Below, piece after piece: positions 32,527 to 41,073 of a DNA stretch of 64,000 nt. The stretch lies in assembly GCF_014856545.2 (NCBI RefSeq), contig NZ_CP109811.1, positions 3,528,001 through 3,592,000 on the forward strand, written 5' to 3'. Numbering within the stretch: position 1 is the first letter of the stretch; each line of letters starts with the position of its first letter. The notes under the pieces were generated by a model. The model ran no database searches, had not been told where the DNA came from, and saw only the letters and a list, made by a program, of their open reading frames with translations. This stretch comes from Mesobacillus jeotgali. GTDB taxonomy: Bacteria; Bacillota; Bacilli; Bacillales; Cytobacillaceae. The translations under genes and the position numbers were made by a program.

Positions 32527-32979
32527 ATGAGTGAAATAACTACTTCAGAGCAAAAAACAGAGAGCGAGCCACTGGCCGTCACTGCGTTTGGATATGAATT
32601 GGTCAGGGAAGTCCTCCTGCCGGAATTGCTCGGCAAAGATACACCAGAAATCCTGTATTGGGCCGGAAAACGCCTCGCCCGGAAATATCCTTTATCAACC
32701 CTTGACGAAACCTTCCGCTTCTTCCATGATGCCGGCTGGGGTGCATTAACCATTAAAGAAGAATCCCGAAGAGAAATGGTGCTTGAACTTAGCAGCGAGC
32801 TAATTTCCTCACGATTGAAAAATAACCCCAATTCCACTTTCCAGCTAGAAGCCGGTTTCATTGCCCAGCAAATGGAACAACAGAAAAAAGTAACAGTCGA
32901 AGCCTTCGAACACCCAAATAAAAAATCATCGAAAATCCTGTTTACGGTCAAATGGGATAAGAGTGATCTGATTGAATGA
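32527..32979 (+). CDS. yslB: YslB family protein (DUF2507)
   Basis: A 150-residue cytoplasmic protein that includes AVTAFGYELVREVLLPELLG and YWAGKRLARKYPL, features of the DUF2507/YslB family. ATG 32527 has GAAAGAGGGG ahead; the frame is open 17 codons further upstream. It lies divergent from sdhC and convergent with lysC, as in B. subtilis. The function is unknown; the family is related to V4R-type ligand-binding folds by my recollection. Confidence 0.87.
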   Translation: MSEITTSEQKTESEPLAVTAFGYELVREVLLPELLGKDTPEILYWAGKRLARKYPLSTLDETFRFFHDAGWGALTIKEESRREMVLELSSELISSRLKNNPNSTFQLEAGFIAQQMEQQKKVTVEAFEHPNKKSSKILFTVKWDKSDLIE

Positions 32980-33015
32980 TTGAGGAAATCAGCATCACTT
33001 TTAACATGATAGGAT

Positions 33016-33066
33016 GGGTTACTGCGCCCGGATTTACCCGGGGCGCAGTAACCCTTTTATTTTTTT
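33016..33066 (+). terminator. Intrinsic terminator of yslB
   Basis: A 14-bp perfect stem (GGGTTACTGCGCCC / GGGCGCAGTAACCC) with an 11-base loop is followed by TTTTATTTTTTT. Confidence 0.95.
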
Positions 33067-33090
33067 AACTAGTAATTGAGTGACCCAGGG

Positions 33091-33440
33091 TTCAGTCTCA
33101 AATTTCCCTTTTATGTTACCCATTTATCTCTCATCCCTAGTTCGGTCACAAGTTCCCCTTTCTTGTGACCGTGAGCTCTCGCTTTTTCCTTTCACGGGCA
33201 CAAGTTTCACTTTCTTGTGACCGTGAGCTCTCGCTTTTCTCTTTCACGGTCACAAGTTTCACTTTCTTGTGACCGTGAACTCCCGATTTTTCTTTTCACG
33301 GGCACAAGTTCCTCTCTTTTGTGACCGTGAACTCCCGTTTTCTCTTTTCACGGTCACAAGTTTCCCTTTCTTGTGACCGGCAGCTCCCGTCTTTTCTTTT
33401 CACGGGCACAGGTTTCCCTCCTGCCCCCTTGGTCACCAGG
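33091..33440. repeat. Tandem array of 52-bp hairpin units (array 2)
   Basis: Five full units start at 33143, 33195, 33247, 33299 and 33351, exactly 52 bases apart; a degenerate copy precedes them (from about 33091) and a decaying one starts at 33403. Each reads left arm CGGTCACAAG, a 9-base loop (TTCCCCTTT type), right arm CTTGTGACCG, then a 23-base spacer containing CTTTTCTCTTTCA. Left arms alternate strictly CGGT, CGGG, CGGT, CGGG, CGGT, CGGG, which implies growth by 104-base dimers. The array lies between the yslB and lysC terminators. Open frames across it are products of the repeat. Confidence 0.95.
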
Positions 33441-33481
33441 CGGCACTTGGACCTGCACGCCCACCACCCTTGCACCTGGAC

Positions 33482-33517
33482 AAAAAGCTTCCCCAATTTT
33501 ACAACCAGGAAAGCTTC
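33482..33517 (-). terminator. Intrinsic terminator of lysC
   Basis: GAAGCTTTCC pairs with GGGAAGCTT (one wobble) around a 14-base loop, followed on the minus strand by TTTTTG; it begins 14 bases after the lysC stop. Confidence 0.75.
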
Positions 33518-33530
33518 TTAACCGACTCTC

Positions 33531-34028
33531 TTAATTCGTCTTAACTGCTTCGGAGTATAGCTCAAATGCTTCATGCAATGATTCTACTGCGTTTACCATT
33601 TGTTTTTCATCAACTACAGTAGAGACTTTGATTTCGGATGTGCTTACCATCTTTACCTGGATTCCGTGTCCTTCAAGGACTTCGAACATTTTGGCAGCTA
33701 CACCAGGGTTTGAAACCATTCCCGAACCTACAATCGACACCTTTGCAAGGCCGGTTTCGGATTCCACCGCCTGATAGTTCAATGCTTCTTTATTTCTTTC
33801 CAATACGTCCAGTGCCTCCGGGAGGTCGTTACTCTTAATGGAGAACGAGATATTCGCTAATCCCGCTTCTGTACGGCTCTGGACAATGATGTCGACATTG
33901 ATGTGGTTCTGTGCCAGTGTTGTGAATATAGTTGAAAGTCCTTTTAATGAAGTGCTAACTCCTAGGACTGATACTCTCGTGATTTGGTCTTCAAACGCTA
34001 CTCCGCGTACGATTAAATTCTGTTCCAT
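33531..34028 (-). other. lysC: Internal start in lysC: aspartokinase beta chain
   Basis: ATG 34028 (codon 246 of lysC, MEQNLIVRGVAFEDQITRV) is preceded by GAGGAGGAGAATGAA, a good ribosome binding site. Starting here gives a 165-residue protein of the two ACT domains. In B. subtilis aspartokinase II the beta subunit is made from an in-frame internal start in the same way. Confidence 0.75.
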
Positions 34029-34763
34029 TTCATTCTCCTCCTCGATGATCGTGCCTCTTTCTTTTTCCATGCTGGATCTTACTTCAAGCGGCAATCCATA
34101 GTTTTTCGCGAATTCCACCGCACGCGGGTGCAGCACGCCTGCCCCCAGATTGGCCAGCTCTAACATTTCATCATAGGAAACGCTAAGCAATTTCCTCGCG
34201 CTCTTCACATATCTTGGATCGGTCGTGAACACACCGGTCACATCGGTATAGATATCGCATTTATCAGCCTTCAGAGCCGCCGCAAGGGCTACTGCCGTGG
34301 TATCTGAGCCGCCGCGGCCAAGTGTGGTGATTTCACCATCATCCGTAACTCCCTGGAATCCCGCGACAATGACAACCTTGCCACTCTCTAAATCTCTGGC
34401 AATCCTGTCGGTCTCGATATCAACAATCCTGGCGTTCCCATGGACAGGTTCAGTTTTGATCCCTGCCTGCCAGCCTGTATAGGAAACCGCATCAATGCCA
34501 TTTTGCGCTAATGCCATTGAAAAAAGTGCGATCGTAATTTGCTCACCTGTTGTCAACAGCATATCCATCTCTCTTTTTGATGGCGCGCTGGAAATATCAT
34601 TCGCCATGTCGACAAGATGGTCTGTCGTCTTGCCCATTGCTGATACAACAACGACCACATTATTGCCGTTCTGCAGTTCTTCCGCTGTCCTGCTGGCAGC
34701 GTTCCTGATCCTTTCGACATTGCCAACCGATGTTCCGCCAAATTTCTGTACAATCAATCCCAT
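33531..34763 (-). CDS. lysC: Lysine-sensitive aspartokinase II
   Basis: Phosphorylates aspartate, the entry step of the aspartate amino acid pathway, with lysine feedback. The 410-residue alpha chain starts MGLIVQKFGGTSVGNVERI; the kinase core runs to about residue 230 and two ACT domains follow (from about 260 and 340). An internal start at 34028 should yield the separate beta chain. A lysine riboswitch precedes the gene. It is transcribed alone. Confidence 0.96.
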   Translation of the reverse strand: MGLIVQKFGGTSVGNVERIRNAASRTAEELQNGNNVVVVVSAMGKTTDHLVDMANDISSAPSKREMDMLLTTGEQITIALFSMALAQNGIDAVSYTGWQAGIKTEPVHGNARIVDIETDRIARDLESGKVVIVAGFQGVTDDGEITTLGRGGSDTTAVALAAALKADKCDIYTDVTGVFTTDPRYVKSARKLLSVSYDEMLELANLGAGVLHPRAVEFAKNYGLPLEVRSSMEKERGTIIEEENEMEQNLIVRGVAFEDQITRVSVLGVSTSLKGLSTIFTTLAQNHINVDIIVQSRTEAGLANISFSIKSNDLPEALDVLERNKEALNYQAVESETGLAKVSIVGSGMVSNPGVAAKMFEVLEGHGIQVKMVSTSEIKVSTVVDEKQMVNAVESLHEAFELYSEAVKTN

Positions 34764-34871
34764 AAGTTTCCCCTACCTTTTCATTCTGTATTTTTGCCTC
34801 TAATAGAGTTTCATGGCCAAGCCGCATATGTATTTTTCCCGATCCTTCTTTAAAAAAGTTCCAGAAAACAG

Positions 34872-35118
34872 AAAAAGCAATGGAAGTGGCTCCCATTGCT
34901 TGATAAACGTGTATATACGCTGCAACATGAGATAGCACTCCAAGATGGCAATCTTGACAATCCAGCGTTTATTCAACGAAGGACCAGCGAGAAAATCGAT
35001 AGGCATTTCCCCACTTCGGCGAACATCCCCTTTCAAAGTCCATCCTCGAATCCTACAATTCTCCTGACTTTTACTCTTGAAGCTCGCACCTCTATCTTCA
35101 CTTTAATGCTCTAAAGTG
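34872..35118 (-). ncRNA. Lysine riboswitch (L box) of lysC
   Basis: On the minus strand the conserved L-box elements appear in order: AGAGGTGCGAGCTTC (near 35095), AAGAGTAAAAGTC, GAAAGGGGATGTTCGCCGAAG, GCTGGTCCTTCGTTGAATAA, CGCTGGATTGTCAAGA. A terminator stem AAGCAATGG / CCATTGCTT (34875-34901) with a T run follows. Lysine binding should favour termination before lysC. Confidence 0.95.
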
Positions 35119-35140
35119 ATAGCTATATGAAATTTTTCTC

Positions 35141-35146
35141 ATTATA
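35141..35146 (-). promoter_or_regulatory. Extended -10 of the lysC promoter
   Basis: The minus strand reads TATGCTATAAT (TG-N-TATAAT), about 20 bases before the riboswitch begins; no good -35 is seen. Confidence 0.6.
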
Positions 35147-35171
35147 GCATACCTAAAAATAGAATGCTACC

Positions 35172-36944
35172 TTAATCCTGTAATTTCTGAAATAGCTCCT
35201 CTGCCACATTTGCCGGCAGGCCGGCAGCGTTCAACTCTTCCACAGAGGCGTCCCTCATTTTTTTCACCGAACCGAAATGCTTCAACAGGGCCTTCTTGCG
35301 CTTTTCGCCAATGCCTGGAATATCATCGAGGAGTGACTGAAAAGCGCTTTTGCCTCTTAGCTGGCGGTGGAAGGTAATCGCGAACCGGTGGACCTCATCC
35401 TGGATTCTTTGCAGCAGGTAAAACTCCTGGCTGTTACGCTCCAGTTCGATCACCTGCAGCGGATTACCGTAAAGCAGCTGGGAGGTCCTGTGCTTGTCAT
35501 CCTTCGCCAGACCGGCAATCGGGATATCAAGTCCCAATTCATTTTCAAGTACATCACGCGCGGACTCGATATGTCCTTTTCCGCCATCGATGATGATCAA
35601 ATCCGGCAGCGGCAATCCCTCTTTCAGGACACGTGTATACCTGCGCCTGACAACTTCCCTCATGGATTCATAGTCATCCGGACCTTTGACTGATTTAATT
35701 TTATATTTGCGGTATTCCCTTTTTTCAGGCTTGCCGTCGATAAAAACAATCATCGCTGATACCGGATCGGTTCCCTGAATGTTCGAGTTATCGAAGGACT
35801 CAATCCGATGAGGGGTGTAAATGCCCATTTGCTTGCCAAGGTTTTCAACAGCCTTGATGGTCCGTTCCTCATCACGCTCGATTAGTGAAAACTTTTCTTT
35901 CAGGGCGATACCCGCGTTCTTGGACGCCAGGTGGACTAGTTCCTTCTTCTTCCCGCGCTGCGGCTTTAGGACTTTCACTTCAAGCAGACCCTCTGCCAAT
36001 TCCAGGTCCACTCCCTCAGGTACCAGTACTTCCTTCGGCTTGAAATGCTCATTTTTCGAATAAAATTGCCCCAGGTATGTGAGGATATCTTCTTCAGGTT
36101 CATTGTGGATCGGAAACATTGAAACTTCCCGTTCAATCAACTTTCCCTGACGGATAAAGAAGACCTGAACACACATCCAGCCCTTGTCGACCGCATAGCC
36201 GAATACATCGCGGTCGGTAAAGTCCGTCGTCGTCATCTTCTGCTTTTCCATCGTTGCCTCTATATGGGCGATCTTGTCGCGAAATTCCTTCGCTCGTTCA
36301 AAATCCAATTCCTCGGCAGCTGCAGCCATTTTAGCCGTCAAATCTTCCTTGATTTCCTTATAGCCCCCATTGAGGAAGCGAGTGATTTCATCCGTAATCT
36401 GCTTATACTCGTCCCTGCTGATGTCCTTGACGCAGGGTGCTAGACATTGGCCCATATGGTAATAGAGGCAGACGCGGTCTGGCAGCGTCGAGCACTTTCG
36501 GAGCGGATAAATCCTGTCCAGCAGTTTTTTTGTCTCGTTGGCCGCCTGTACATTTGGATATGGCCCAAAGTATTTGCCGCTGTCCTTCTTTACTTTTCTC
36601 GTAATGATCAGCTTTGGATGCCGTTCCGCAGTCAGCTTGATGAACGGGTATGATTTATCATCCTTGAGCATGATATTGTATTTCGGGTCATATTTTTTGA
36701 TCAAATTGATTTCGAGAAGCAGCGCTTCCATATCAGAGGAGGTGACGATATACTCAAAATCCTCAATTTCATTGACCAGTCGAAGAGTTTTACCGTCATG
36801 CGATCCTGTAAAATAAGAACGGACCCTGTTCTTCAATACTTTGGCTTTCCCTACATAAATGATGGTCCCCTGCCTGTCCTTCATCAAATAACAACCTGGC
36901 TGAGCAGGGAGAAGAGCAAGCTTATTCCTGATCTGTTCATTCAT
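35172..36944 (-). CDS. uvrC: UvrABC excinuclease subunit C
   Basis: Makes both incisions in nucleotide excision repair. The 590-residue protein has a GIY-YIG domain at the N-terminus ([20 protein letters not shown]), a Cys-rich segment ([21 protein letters not shown]), a UVR motif near residue 205 and an RNase H-like nuclease domain with IDGGKGH, ending in HhH motifs. ATG 36944 is chosen because AGGAGGTG lies ahead; a GTG at 36953 is inside that site. It starts 15 bases after the stop of a membrane glycosyltransferase gene, whereas in B. subtilis trxA is the upstream neighbour. Confidence 0.96.
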   Translation of the reverse strand: MNEQIRNKLALLPAQPGCYLMKDRQGTIIYVGKAKVLKNRVRSYFTGSHDGKTLRLVNEIEDFEYIVTSSDMEALLLEINLIKKYDPKYNIMLKDDKSYPFIKLTAERHPKLIITRKVKKDSGKYFGPYPNVQAANETKKLLDRIYPLRKCSTLPDRVCLYYHMGQCLAPCVKDISRDEYKQITDEITRFLNGGYKEIKEDLTAKMAAAAEELDFERAKEFRDKIAHIEATMEKQKMTTTDFTDRDVFGYAVDKGWMCVQVFFIRQGKLIEREVSMFPIHNEPEEDILTYLGQFYSKNEHFKPKEVLVPEGVDLELAEGLLEVKVLKPQRGKKKELVHLASKNAGIALKEKFSLIERDEERTIKAVENLGKQMGIYTPHRIESFDNSNIQGTDPVSAMIVFIDGKPEKREYRKYKIKSVKGPDDYESMREVVRRRYTRVLKEGLPLPDLIIIDGGKGHIESARDVLENELGLDIPIAGLAKDDKHRTSQLLYGNPLQVIELERNSQEFYLLQRIQDEVHRFAITFHRQLRGKSAFQSLLDDIPGIGEKRKKALLKHFGSVKKMRDASVEELNAAGLPANVAEELFQKLQD

Positions 36945-36959
36945 GCCGTTCACCTCCTG

Positions 36960-38420
36960 TTACGGTGTCCATTTATATAAAATAATCTTATGATAGACTG
37001 GGTCAAAAATTTTACCCGAAGCAAAAGATTCTACCTTCTCGAGCTTCCCGTCAGGATCAAAACCCTGCGACCGGAAACCGTCGACAACACTGTTGGTTAG
37101 ATAAACCGTCTTTCCTTTATATAACCCCTGGTCATGGAGGAAATTCCTATAGGTGTAAATTCTCTTATGCGGGTAAGACATTTCGAGATACTGAAGCACC
37201 CTTGTTTCTTCCCATGTATACAAAACAAAGTCCTCTTGCTGCTCCTCCAAATAATCCGCAAGCTGATAGACTGCCGGCTCGTTTACAGCCTGTTTCTGTA
37301 TATAACCAGAAGAAATAATTGCCTGGGCAATGATTACTGCAACTACTAACGGGCTCGCATACATCTCTGCCCTTTTTTTAAAAAAGACAATAAGGCCGAG
37401 AAACACCAGCAATAGCGCCAGCGGCAGTATATGCCTCGGCTTATCGATATTCTGGGCAAAAAGTGCCCAGACAGCATAAGCGAGGAGCAGCAATACGCCG
37501 AGATAAACGCTGTTTTCCTTTAAAACTTTCCTTTTAGATGCCTGCAAAAAAATAACTATGCCAATAACTATATATAATACCATCAAAACAGTTGTTCGTG
37601 AAAAGATTCCCCACCATAAAATGTTGGTAAACAGGAATGCTTTCAACCTTGCCCAAAAAGACAGTTCATTTGACGCTGAGGTGCCGCCCCATTCCTGAAA
37701 ATGCCCGCCAGTGAAACCAAAAGCAAGCTCCAGGAAATTAGAGAGGCCGCCTTCAGAAACAATCAGACCAGCAACCCAGATCAACTGAAACAATCCAGCG
37801 AGGACCACGTATTTGATAACGCCGCCCAAGGCAAGCTCCCGTTTTTTCCATTTCCTGTACAGCAGATAAATGAGCCCGATTCCCATCGGAATATAGCTCA
37901 GCCTGATTCCCAACAGGACACTGAACAAAATCAGGGGAAGCAGCATCCATTTGCCTGCTGGCCTGGACTCTGTGGCCGCGATACTCCAGAAAAACCACCA
38001 AAAAGCTGCAAGAGCGGCACCCTCCGACATTGGCTGGTTCACGATGATCAATGGATAACTGGCAGTATAAATGGCAGCTGCAATGAGGAAGGCATTCGTC
38101 CTGCTCAAAATTTTAGATGCAAGAAAATACACCGGCAGGATGGAGCTGGCATACACTAAGACATTAAATAAAACCAGTGCCTGATTTGGATAATCTACAA
38201 AAAACTTCAGCAGCATACCGCCCAAAATAAAATACGGATATCCGGGAAAATGCGGCTGCATCGCACGAAGATCATATCTGTCCATCGCCAGGGTAAAATC
38301 AACTTGATCCCATGAAGCGACGAAGGGATTAAGTGAGTTCAACTGGACGGCGAAAATGTAAAGGACCGCAAGCGAACTCAATCCAAGAATGATTATTCTG
38401 TTCAGTTTTTCTAAATTCAT
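36960..38420 (-). CDS. GT-C fold membrane glycosyltransferase (family 39-like)
   Basis: A 486-residue protein with about 11 membrane segments. The first outer loop carries the acidic motif SWDQVDFTLAMDRYD and MQPHFPGYPYFILG, typical of dolichol/undecaprenyl-phosphate-mannose-type glycosyltransferases (PMT/ArnT class); a soluble C-terminal part of about 110 residues follows. Likely transfers a sugar from a lipid-linked donor on the outer face; acceptor unknown. The start ATG 38420 is preferred over ATG 38453 because the protein then starts with a normal membrane-targeting N-terminus, but its ribosome binding site is weak. It lies just before uvrC and may be co-transcribed with it. Confidence 0.72.
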   Translation of the reverse strand: MNLEKLNRIIILGLSSLAVLYIFAVQLNSLNPFVASWDQVDFTLAMDRYDLRAMQPHFPGYPYFILGGMLLKFFVDYPNQALVLFNVLVYASSILPVYFLASKILSRTNAFLIAAAIYTASYPLIIVNQPMSEGAALAAFWWFFWSIAATESRPAGKWMLLPLILFSVLLGIRLSYIPMGIGLIYLLYRKWKKRELALGGVIKYVVLAGLFQLIWVAGLIVSEGGLSNFLELAFGFTGGHFQEWGGTSASNELSFWARLKAFLFTNILWWGIFSRTTVLMVLYIVIGIVIFLQASKRKVLKENSVYLGVLLLLAYAVWALFAQNIDKPRHILPLALLLVFLGLIVFFKKRAEMYASPLVVAVIIAQAIISSGYIQKQAVNEPAVYQLADYLEEQQEDFVLYTWEETRVLQYLEMSYPHKRIYTYRNFLHDQGLYKGKTVYLTNSVVDGFRSQGFDPDGKLEKVESFASGKIFDPVYHKIILYKWTP

Positions 38421-38462
38421 TATTTTACACCAACTAACTTCCACAGGGGGCATTTTTACGTA

Positions 38463-38495
38463 TGAAAAAAGTACAAGGAAATTCCCTGTACTTTT
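38463..38495 (-). terminator. Intrinsic terminator of the FTR1 unit
   Basis: AAAAGTACAGGG pairs with CCTTGTACTTTT around a 5-base loop (one mismatch), followed on the minus strand by further T, about 38 bases after the FTR1 stop. Confidence 0.8.
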
Positions 38496-38532
38496 CTGGA
38501 GAGAGGATCATGCAGCCTCAAAATCAAATTAC

Positions 38533-39462
38533 TTATTTTACTTGTGGATTCAATACTACTTGCTTGTTCTCTGCTGCCTTATTGTCAGCAGCCTTTTCTT
38601 TCTTAGGACTGCGTGATGAAGTCAGCAGGAAGATCGCAGCAAAGTAGCCAAAATATGCGATTACCTCTTCAATTGAAGGCATAGATGAGTATCCAAACAG
38701 AGCCTTCAGGAAGATGCCCACATCGCCAGAGATCAGCGGTGCGACACCAGTATCACGAAGATAATGCGCATAATCAATCGGGTGTTCCGGCAGTAGCCAC
38801 GTTATATCATAAACATGGTACATAACACTTCCGATAATGTTTACATCCTGCATCATTGAAATTGCCTGAACGAGCAATCCGGCAGAAATCAGGATAATGA
38901 ATGCACCCGTAATTTGGAAGAAAGTCTTAAGCTTAACCTTCATAGTACCTTTGAAGAACATGTAAGAGACGGCAACGGCAATCAATGTACCTGTGATAGC
39001 TCCCCATCCCTGCATGGCAGCACCGATGTTACCACCTGTGATTGCTGCAAAGAAGAAGACCGTTTCAATACCTTCACGCAAGACGACAAGGAATGAATGG
39101 ATGACCATACCGACAATATTACCTGTCGTGATGAATTTCTTCATTTTGCCTTCCATATTGCCTTTAAGGTCCTTACTGTGGCTTGCCATCCAGAATACCA
39201 TCTGGGTCAAGAGAACAGTGGACACAATCATGATTCCTATTTTCAAATAAATTTCACTGCCCATTGCAGCGAAGCCTGTGAACACAACCTGGAACAAAAT
39301 CGCAACTCCGATACTTGCCAAAACAGCAAGTCCGGCACCCAGCCATACATACTTTGTATACTTTGGATTACCTGTTCTCTTTAAATAGGTTGTGATGATT
39401 CCGATGATTAATAACGCTTCCAATACTTCCCGAAATGTAATCAATAACGCTTGAACTTCCAT
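38533..39462 (-). CDS. FTR1-family iron permease
   Basis: A 309-residue membrane protein with seven predicted helices and the two family signatures REVLEALLI (residues about 12-20) and REGIETV (near residue 125), whose glutamates bind iron in FTR1/EfeU. The C-terminal tail is charged and cytoplasmic. ATG 39462 follows AGGGGAG; an upstream ATG at 39483 adds seven residues. It lies 38 bases after a secreted helical protein in a Fur-box-controlled pair. No DyP peroxidase (EfeB) is nearby. Confidence 0.9.
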   Translation of the reverse strand: MEVQALLITFREVLEALLIIGIITTYLKRTGNPKYTKYVWLGAGLAVLASIGVAILFQVVFTGFAAMGSEIYLKIGIMIVSTVLLTQMVFWMASHSKDLKGNMEGKMKKFITTGNIVGMVIHSFLVVLREGIETVFFFAAITGGNIGAAMQGWGAITGTLIAVAVSYMFFKGTMKVKLKTFFQITGAFIILISAGLLVQAISMMQDVNIIGSVMYHVYDITWLLPEHPIDYAHYLRDTGVAPLISGDVGIFLKALFGYSSMPSIEEVIAYFGYFAAIFLLTSSRSPKKEKAADNKAAENKQVVLNPQVK

Positions 39463-39500
39463 TGCTGATTCTCCCCTCTCCAAGGTGTCATCTATCTATA

Positions 39501-40250
39501 TTACTTTCTACGTTTAATGCCAATCACAACTATTGCACCAATGACCGCAACGATCAAGATCAAAGGAATCCAGTTACGGATATTTGAACGATCTGTCCAG
39601 TCCTTTTTGCCAGGGCCCGCTTCTTCCTCTGTATCTGTAAAATGCCCGACTTCCAGACTCGGAAGATCAAATTCGTCTTGCAAGGTATTCAGGATATTTT
39701 CTTTTTTCTCTTTAAAGATTTCTATGTCAGAAGGCTTCTTCCCTACTCCAAAGAGTCCGGGATTTCCTAGTGCCTCAAGTGCAGCATCAAAGTCAGCTTT
39801 TATTTCTTTGTCTGCTTCAGGGTTATTCGCCTCTACCTTTGGTGATAGCGCTTGATATGTAGCATATCCCTTTGCCAGCAGTTTCTTTGAAGTGTCATAC
39901 TCCTCAAAGCTTTTTTCAATGCTTTCAAGCCTTCTCGCAACATTTAACACGAGGAGTTTCTCCATATTTTCAATCGTAGCTTCTTTATCTTCTGCTTCCA
40001 GACTTTCGATGATTACTTCTCCCGGCTCGGTTCCCATGTGCATATCGATTTCTTCTTTAACCGTTTCAAACAGGGATGTGGCAGCCGAGAAGTTTGGAGG
40101 GTCCTCATCCAGCTTCAACTGCATTTCCTTATAGACTTCAGCGACTTTCTCTTCATTTGGATCACCATATGAATAAGCGCTGGCAGTCTGAGGAATGCCG
40201 TTAATGAGAATTAATATCAGTGAAAAACAAAAAAATAGAGCTTTTTTCAT
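39501..40250 (-). CDS. Secreted, membrane-anchored helical protein of the FTR1 iron unit
   Basis: A 249-residue protein with a signal peptide (KKALFFCFSLILILINGI, cleavage after TASA near residue 26), an acidic helical outer domain and a C-terminal membrane anchor (about 225-243) ending in KRRK. It directly precedes FTR1 and follows a Fur box, so it probably binds or delivers iron to the permease, the role EfeO or the outer domain of fused FTR1 proteins has elsewhere. I do not recognise a named family with confidence; conserved acidic residues and HMG at about residue 72 could bind metal. Confidence 0.75.
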   Translation of the reverse strand: MKKALFFCFSLILILINGIPQTASAYSYGDPNEEKVAEVYKEMQLKLDEDPPNFSAATSLFETVKEEIDMHMGTEPGEVIIESLEAEDKEATIENMEKLLVLNVARRLESIEKSFEEYDTSKKLLAKGYATYQALSPKVEANNPEADKEIKADFDAALEALGNPGLFGVGKKPSDIEIFKEKKENILNTLQDEFDLPSLEVGHFTDTEEEAGPGKKDWTDRSNIRNWIPLILIVAVIGAIVVIGIKRRK

Positions 40251-40269
40251 TTACTGTTCCCTCCTACAA

Positions 40270-40290
40270 TGATAATGATAATGATTATCA
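40270..40290. promoter_or_regulatory. Fur box of the FTR1 unit
   Basis: TGATAATGATTATCA at 40276-40290 is a perfect 7-1-7 Fur repeat; an overlapping TGATAATGATAATGA starts at 40270. It lies 20-40 bases upstream of the secreted-protein start, so the unit should be repressed when iron is plentiful. Confidence 0.93.
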
Positions 40291-40299
40291 TTATGAATG

Positions 40300-41073
40300 T
40301 CAATCATATTTAATAATCGTCACTTTATTGTCACTATTTTTACTGTTTTTAGATGGGCATTCTTCCACCCTGGTTACCTTTGAGACAGGCCTGGACATTT
40401 CGCGATAGACTGCCGGCACAACATTCGTCATATATTTTTTGAATGAAATGAAAGATGTCCCCGTTGTCCTGACGCGGTATTTAATCGGAATTTCAAGGAC
40501 CCTGAATCCCTTCCTGACAAGATTGAGCGTCAATACTTGCGCATAATTGTAATCATGGATGATTTCCGCATTCTCAAGCACTTTCCTCGAAAAAGCCCTC
40601 ATCCCGGACTGGCCGTCATACAACCATTTTCTCAACAATAATGTTTGCAGGAAGGTGAAACAATAATTCCCCATCCTTCGATGAAATTTCATCCCTTTTA
40701 TTGTGCCCATAAATCGGGAACCCATTGTATAATCCGCTTCCCCATTTAGTATCGGTTTGACTATTTCAGGTATCTGCCATGCCGGATACTCTCCATCTGC
40801 ATCAATCATCACACCGACATCTGCACCCATCCGGAAGCTTTCTTCTATTCCCTTTCGGACCGCGGCACCAAGACCGCGGTTTTTCTCAAAGCTTATAATA
40901 TGGTCAGCGCCAGCTTTTTTCGCTTCAGCAACAGTTCCATCTGTCGAACCATCATCAATGATTAAAACCTCCACTTGATCCGCTCCGGCGAAGGTACGAG
41001 GTATATTTTCAATCACTTCCGCAATAGATTCTTCCTCGTTGAAAGCCGGCAAAAATACAATAACTTTACTCAA
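40300..41073 (-). CDS. Family 2 glycosyltransferase (polyprenyl-phosphate sugar synthase-like)
   Basis: A 257-residue GT-A enzyme: LPAFNEEESIAEVI at the N-terminus, nucleotide-binding VLIIDDGSTDGT, the metal-binding DADGEYP (the DxD) and GSRFMG, in the order seen in DPM1-like enzymes. No membrane segment is evident, so it probably acts on a polyprenyl phosphate at the inner face. The ATG overlaps the stop of the phosphodiesterase-like gene by 4 bases. Last gene of the envelope-sugar operon; the sugar is unknown. Confidence 0.85.
   Translation of the reverse strand: MSKVIVFLPAFNEEESIAEVIENIPRTFAGADQVEVLIIDDGSTDGTVAEAKKAGADHIISFEKNRGLGAAVRKGIEESFRMGADVGVMIDADGEYPAWQIPEIVKPILNGEADYTMGSRFMGTIKGMKFHRRMGNYCFTFLQTLLLRKWLYDGQSGMRAFSRKVLENAEIIHDYNYAQVLTLNLVRKGFRVLEIPIKYRVRTTGTSFISFKKYMTNVVPAVYREMSRPVSKVTRVEECPSKNSKNSDNKVTIIKYD

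Noticed and set aside
33296..33521. Open frames of about 66 codons on both strands across array 2
   Set aside because: They arise from the repeat and its palindromes, have no ribosome binding site and no plausible product.
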